A DNA stretch of 7,556 bases. Source: an uncultured Eubacterium sp. Its GTDB lineage: Bacteria > Bacillota_A > Clostridia > Lachnospirales > Lachnospiraceae. Shown one piece after another: positions 4,696 to 7,556 of the stretch. The translations under genes and the position numbers were made by a program. Each line of letters begins with the position of its first letter. Positions within the stretch are counted from its first letter, which is position 1. The stretch is taken from contig CANTHI010000176.1 in the NCBI GenBank assembly GCA_947653505.1, forward strand, positions 1 to 7,556. The letters run 5' to 3'. The notes under the pieces were generated by a model. That model saw only the letters and a list, made by a program, of their open reading frames with translations. It made no database searches and was not told where the DNA came from.

Positions 4696-6204
4696 TTATT
4701 TCACGCGAATCTCAGCCACACTGCAGGCCGGCAGCGTCAGTTTCATTCTGCTGCCCTCCAGTGTATAATCACAAAACGCCTCTTCCTTCACATTTTCCGG
4801 CTGCTCAAACGTATTATACGCGTGCATATCCTGATGTGTAACAATATTGGCTTCCACCACTTCATAATCCCTGTCACCCGTAAACTGCACATCCATATGC
4901 AGGGCATCCGTCGCGGACAGATTATTCAGTGTAATCGTAAGGATACCGTCTTTTTCAGATACCGACTCTGTCACCTGCGGTACATACCACTCGCCCATAC
5001 CGATATCTTCCACGCCCGTCAGTTCACTGCTGACCAGCTCAGCGCCCTGATGATGGCGGTACATATGAAAGACATAATACGTCGGCGTCTTAATCATCTT
5101 TTCGCCTTCGGTCAGAAGCATTGCCTGCAGCACATTGACCGTCTGCGCGATACATGCCATCTTTACACGGTCGCAGTGCTTGTTAAAGATATTCATGGTA
5201 ACGCCTGCTACGAGCGCGTCACGGACCGTATTCTGCTGATACAGAAACCCCGGATTAGTGCCTGGTTCGCAGGTAAACCATGTGCCCCATTCGTCTACGG
5301 ACATTCCGATCTTTTTCTGCGGATCAAACCGGTCCATAATCGTGCCGTGTCTTTCGATCAGCTCGTCCATGTATAATGCCTTATACAGCGTCTTGTACCA
5401 GACTTCCTCATCGAACTCTGTCGCGCTGCCTTTGATCTCCCAGCCTTCCGGATGCACATAATAGTGCAGCGAGAGATAATCCATATTTCCGTGTTTCTTT
5501 TTCTCAACATGCGCAAAGCATGTTTTCATGACATCTTTGGTCCAGTAGTAATCGTCTACGTTGGCGCCGCAGCAGACTTTCTGGATCGGGTCTTTATCCT
5601 CGTCCAGATTTTTCACAAACGTCTGATAACGGCGGTATTCGTTGGCATAATGCTCCGGATTCATATTGCCTCCGCAGCCCCAGTTCTCATTGCCGACGCC
5701 AAAATAATCTACCTTCCACGGCTCCTCGTGTCCGTTTTCTTTTCGCAGGTCTGCCATCGGGGATACCCCCTCGAATGTCATATATTCCACCCACTCAGCC
5801 ATTTCCTGTACCGTACCGCTGCCCAGATTACCGTTGACATACGTCTTACATCCCAGCTGACGGCAGAGCTCCATAAATTCATGTGTTCCAAAGCTGTTGT
5901 CCTCGATGACGCCGCCCCAGTTCGTATTAATCATCCGCTTGCGCTGTTCCTTTGGTCCAATGCCGTCCTTCCAGTGATATTCATCGGCAAAACATCCGCC
6001 CGGCCATCGCAGCACTGGCACTTCAATTTCTTTCAGCGCTTCCACTACATCCGTCCGCATCCCGTTCACATTCGGTATCCCGGAGTCCTCTGTTACAAAC
6101 AGCCCTTCATAAATCCCCCTGCCCAGATGTTCTGAAAACTGACCATAGATTTCAGGCGCAATATGCCCCTGTTTTTTTGCATCATTGATTACTAATTTTG
6201 CCAT
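4696..6204 (-). CDS. abfA: GH51 alpha-L-arabinofuranosidase, cytoplasmic
   Basis: A 502-residue enzyme of normal full length for glycoside hydrolase family 51, which releases terminal alpha-L-arabinofuranosyl units from arabinan and arabinoxylan oligosaccharides with retention. Family landmarks: [17 protein letters not shown] near the N-terminus (19-35), [20 protein letters not shown] (64-83), the acid/base Glu173 in [20 protein letters not shown] (244-252), and the nucleophile Glu305 in SVDEWGTWF. The (beta/alpha)8 domain is followed by a beta-sandwich from about residue 390 to the end. No signal peptide is present, so it acts inside the cell on imported oligosaccharides. ATG 6204 follows AAAGGAG by 6 nt. 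It is the second gene of an operon, 50 nt after GH43, and ends at its own terminator. The symbol follows common usage for GH51 arabinofuranosidases. Confidence 0.96.
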   Translation of the reverse strand: MAKLVINDAKKQGHIAPEIYGQFSEHLGRGIYEGLFVTEDSGIPNVNGMRTDVVEALKEIEVPVLRWPGGCFADEYHWKDGIGPKEQRKRMINTNWGGVIEDNSFGTHEFMELCRQLGCKTYVNGNLGSGTVQEMAEWVEYMTFEGVSPMADLRKENGHEEPWKVDYFGVGNENWGCGGNMNPEHYANEYRRYQTFVKNLDEDKDPIQKVCCGANVDDYYWTKDVMKTCFAHVEKKKHGNMDYLSLHYYVHPEGWEIKGSATEFDEEVWYKTLYKALYMDELIERHGTIMDRFDPQKKIGMSVDEWGTWFTCEPGTNPGFLYQQNTVRDALVAGVTMNIFNKHCDRVKMACIAQTVNVLQAMLLTEGEKMIKTPTYYVFHMYRHHQGAELVSSELTGVEDIGMGEWYVPQVTESVSEKDGILTITLNNLSATDALHMDVQFTGDRDYEVVEANIVTHQDMHAYNTFEQPENVKEEAFCDYTLEGSRMKLTLPACSVAEIRVK

Positions 6205-6254
6205 TACATTCTCCTTTATTCTTATGACTGCCTGAACTGTTACCCGTTTTTTAG

Positions 6255-7205
6255 TTACTCGTAAGAAAATACCGGACGTCCGTTATCATCCCAGCGCACT
6301 TTCATCAGGCAGGCATGACGGTTCGGATTGTACAGAGGATTTCCTTCGATCTTAGCCTCTGTCCGCAGATGATATACCATAATGTCATTGCCTTCCTCAT
6401 CGGTCGTAAAGGAGTTGTGTCCCGGTCCGAAAATATTTCTGGACGCATCGGTCTGCAGTACCGGATAACGTTCCTTTTTCCATGATAATGGATCCAGCAG
6501 ATCTGCATCCATATCCGCCGTCAGCATTCCCATACAGTAGTGTTCGCCTGTTTCACTGGCGGAATACGTCAGAAACAGCCTGTTTCCATGCTTAATCACT
6601 GCCGGACCTTCATTCACCCAAAAGCCGATCCGCTCCCAGTCATAATCCGGTGTCGTCAGAAGCACCTGCACGGTACTGAGCTGATGCGGATTTTCCATTC
6701 TGGCAATATACAGGTTGGAGATCTGTTTGCCGACGCCGACCTTTTCCGCCCATACGTAATAATATTCCCCTTTATTTTCAAACACCGTCGCATCCAGTGA
6801 AAATGCTTCAAAAGAGAAATCATCTTCCGGCGCACGTTTCATCTTGCCAAGCTCTTTCCAGCTGTCTTTTAACGGATCCGGCCCTTCACACTCCAGCACA
6901 TATGGACGGATTTCCCAGATATCATCTTTGTCGCCGCCTGCATAATAAATATACCATTTTCCATCCAGAAAGTGCAGCTCAGGCGCCCAGATATGAAGAC
7001 TCATCGGACCTTCTTCGTGCTTGTGCCAGATTTCCACTTCTTCTGCCTGCGGAAGCTCCGCCAGACTTTTGGCCCTGCGCAGACAGATTCCGTCATATGC
7101 AGGCACTGAAGCCGTAAAATAATACCATCCATCGGTATGCTTATATACGTATGGATCTGCACGCTGAAGTATCCACGGCTCATTGAATTTTAATTTTGTG
7201 TCCAT
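6255..7205 (-). CDS. GH43 glycosidase, probable exo-alpha-L-arabinofuranosidase
   Basis: A 316-residue single-domain five-bladed beta-propeller of glycoside hydrolase family 43. The three catalytic acids are recognisable: base Asp17 in QRADPYVYK, pKa-modulating Asp138 in SLDATVF, and general acid Glu199 in [10 protein letters not shown]. Other family features are [21 protein letters not shown] (71-91) and GPGHNSF (260-266) with the His often linked to the central metal. The pattern [20 protein letters not shown] recalls exo-alpha-1,5-L-arabinofuranosidases; xylosidase activity cannot be excluded because the family mixes specificities. There is no signal peptide, so it is cytoplasmic. It precedes the GH51 gene by 50 nt, presumably to share arabino-oligosaccharide breakdown. 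The start at 7205 has a modest AAGGG site 8 nt upstream, and no good alternative is seen. Confidence 0.92.
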   Translation of the reverse strand: MDTKLKFNEPWILQRADPYVYKHTDGWYYFTASVPAYDGICLRRAKSLAELPQAEEVEIWHKHEEGPMSLHIWAPELHFLDGKWYIYYAGGDKDDIWEIRPYVLECEGPDPLKDSWKELGKMKRAPEDDFSFEAFSLDATVFENKGEYYYVWAEKVGVGKQISNLYIARMENPHQLSTVQVLLTTPDYDWERIGFWVNEGPAVIKHGNRLFLTYSASETGEHYCMGMLTADMDADLLDPLSWKKERYPVLQTDASRNIFGPGHNSFTTDEEGNDIMVYHLRTEAKIEGNPLYNPNRHACLMKVRWDDNGRPVFSYE

Positions 7206-7290
7206 TTCTTCGCCCTTCTTTCTTTAATTTTACCCACAGATCCGTAAGCAGTCCTGAACAGCCATGTTCAGAATCCTTTGCCTGTGTCTG
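7206..7290 (-). promoter_or_regulatory. Leader of the GH43-GH51 operon with an 18-bp dyad and weak promoter
   Basis: This segment lies between a strong upstream terminator and the GH43 start, so a promoter is expected. The only plausible -10 is TAAAAT on the minus strand (7232-7227), without a recognisable -35 at 16-18 bp, which would fit an activator-dependent promoter. CTGAACA-GCCA-TGTTCAG at 7254-7271 is a perfect 7-bp dyad with no T run, hence more likely a protein-binding site than a terminator; it covers the -35 area. The regulator is unknown. Confidence 0.35.
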
Positions 7291-7351
7291 AAAAAAGCGG
7301 TCAGCCCTGGTACTGCCAGCGAATCCCACTGGCAGTACCACTGCTGACCGC
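7291..7351 (-). terminator. Long hairpin terminator downstream of the transporter remnant
   Basis: GCGGTCAGC (7297-7305) pairs with GCTGACCGC (7343-7351), and after a 2x2 internal loop TGGTACTGCCAG (7308-7319) pairs with CTGGCAGTACCA (7329-7340) around a 9-nt loop. On the minus strand the 21-bp stem is followed directly by six T's (7296-7291), making it an intrinsic terminator for the transporter operon reading in from the right. It separates that operon from the glycosidase genes. The stem is unusually long for a simple terminator and may also be an RNase-processing or stabilising hairpin. Confidence 0.85.
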
Positions 7352-7386
7352 AGCCAAAACATATTATTGCCAATACAGGCAGCTGT

Positions 7387-7446
7387 AAGCTGATATCATA
7401 ACGACTTACGCCCCTGACTTTTATATGTATGGAAAGCTGATATCAT
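7387..7446. repeat. 13-bp direct repeat pair
   Basis: AAGCTGATATCAT occurs at 7387-7399 and 7434-7446, a 47-bp period, between the permease remnant and the hairpin terminator. The core TGATATCA is itself palindromic. It could be a pair of regulator sites or a duplication left by a small rearrangement near the damaged permease gene. Confidence 0.5.
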
Positions 7447-7457
7447 TTTCCTGACTC

Positions 7458-7556
7458 TTAACCCTTAACAGCACCCGCCGTCATACCTTCGATAAAGTAA
7501 CTCTAATATATCGTATTCTGCATCAGCAAAAGCGGTTTATCAGAAGGAAGTTTCAT
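7458..7556 (-). pseudogene. Decayed 3' end of a carbohydrate ABC-transporter permease (MalG-type)
   Basis: Reading leftward from the window edge, one frame gives 17 residues (ending LLLMQNTIY), an in-frame TAG at 7505-7503, then SYFIEGMTAGAVKG and TAA at 7460-7458. FIEGMTAGAVKG is the usual C-terminal tail of CUT1-family inner-membrane permeases for oligosaccharide import. Normally a transmembrane helix directly precedes this tail; here the preceding residues are not a helix and a stop intervenes, while both other frames close quickly. This suggests a deletion plus a nonsense codon. The position, upstream of and co-directional with arabinofuranosidase genes, suggests the transporter once served arabino-oligosaccharide uptake. 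The gene continues beyond the window, and a sequencing error cannot be ruled out. Confidence 0.6.

Noticed and set aside
4690..6135. Long plus-strand open frames opposite the GH51 gene
   Set aside because: They are antisense to an unmistakable, full-length GH51 reading frame and have no family resemblance of their own.
7254..7271. LexA/DinR-type SOS box
   Set aside because: The half-sites GAAC and GTTC are six bases apart rather than the four of the Gram-positive SOS box, and the downstream genes are glycosidases.
7512..7523. A 12-mer (GTATTCTGCATC) shared between the permease remnant and 165-176, as evidence that the left element also sits at the right end
   Set aside because: A 12-base match between two places in a 7.5-kb window is expected by chance, and the similarity does not extend.

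Overview
The window looks like chromosome from a gut Clostridia species, most likely Lachnospiraceae. This is an inference from protein family resemblance, moderate base composition, strong AGGAGG-type ribosome binding sites, consensus sigma-A-like promoters and the mix of genes (stand-alone AICAR transformylase, YesL/DUF624 protein, GH51/GH43 arabinofuranosidases). I see no rRNA, tRNA, CRISPR array or intact insertion sequence.

Layout. (1) Positions 1-585 hold no convincing complete gene. They contain a large dyad element: a perfect 35-bp inverted repeat (231-265/458-492), a second imperfect stem inside it, and a 17-nt segment able to pair with two different partners. (2) A consensus promoter (586-614) drives a plus-strand gene for a monofunctional AICAR formyltransferase (703-1884), closed by a bidirectional terminator at 1945-1982. 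(3) Facing it on the minus strand is a two-gene operon: a membrane-anchored beta-rich protein with an internal duplication (3338-2691), then a DUF624/YesL membrane protein (2687-2034), with a promoter near 3393-3421. (4) Next on the minus strand is a toxin-antitoxin island (4479-3480): MntA nucleotidyltransferase and HepT HEPN toxin overlapping by 56 nt, then a small antitoxin-like gene whose PIN-domain partner survives only as a 44-residue stub in front of an intrinsic terminator. (5) A minus-strand arabinose-polymer operon follows, GH43 (7205-6255) then GH51 (6204-4696), with its own terminator at 4657-4687. (6) At the right edge is the decayed 3' end of a carbohydrate ABC-transporter permease with an in-frame TAG, separated from the glycosidases by a long hairpin terminator (7291-7351).

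How it works together. The two glycosidases have no signal peptides and should act in the cytoplasm on imported arabino-oligosaccharides, releasing L-arabinose. The permease remnant upstream suggests that a dedicated transporter once belonged to the same locus and has been damaged, at least in this subunit. The DUF624 family is often linked to sugar-uptake loci, so the operon at 2034-3338 may be related, but it has its own promoter and is separated by the toxin-antitoxin island. The island carries one apparently complete system and one visibly broken one.
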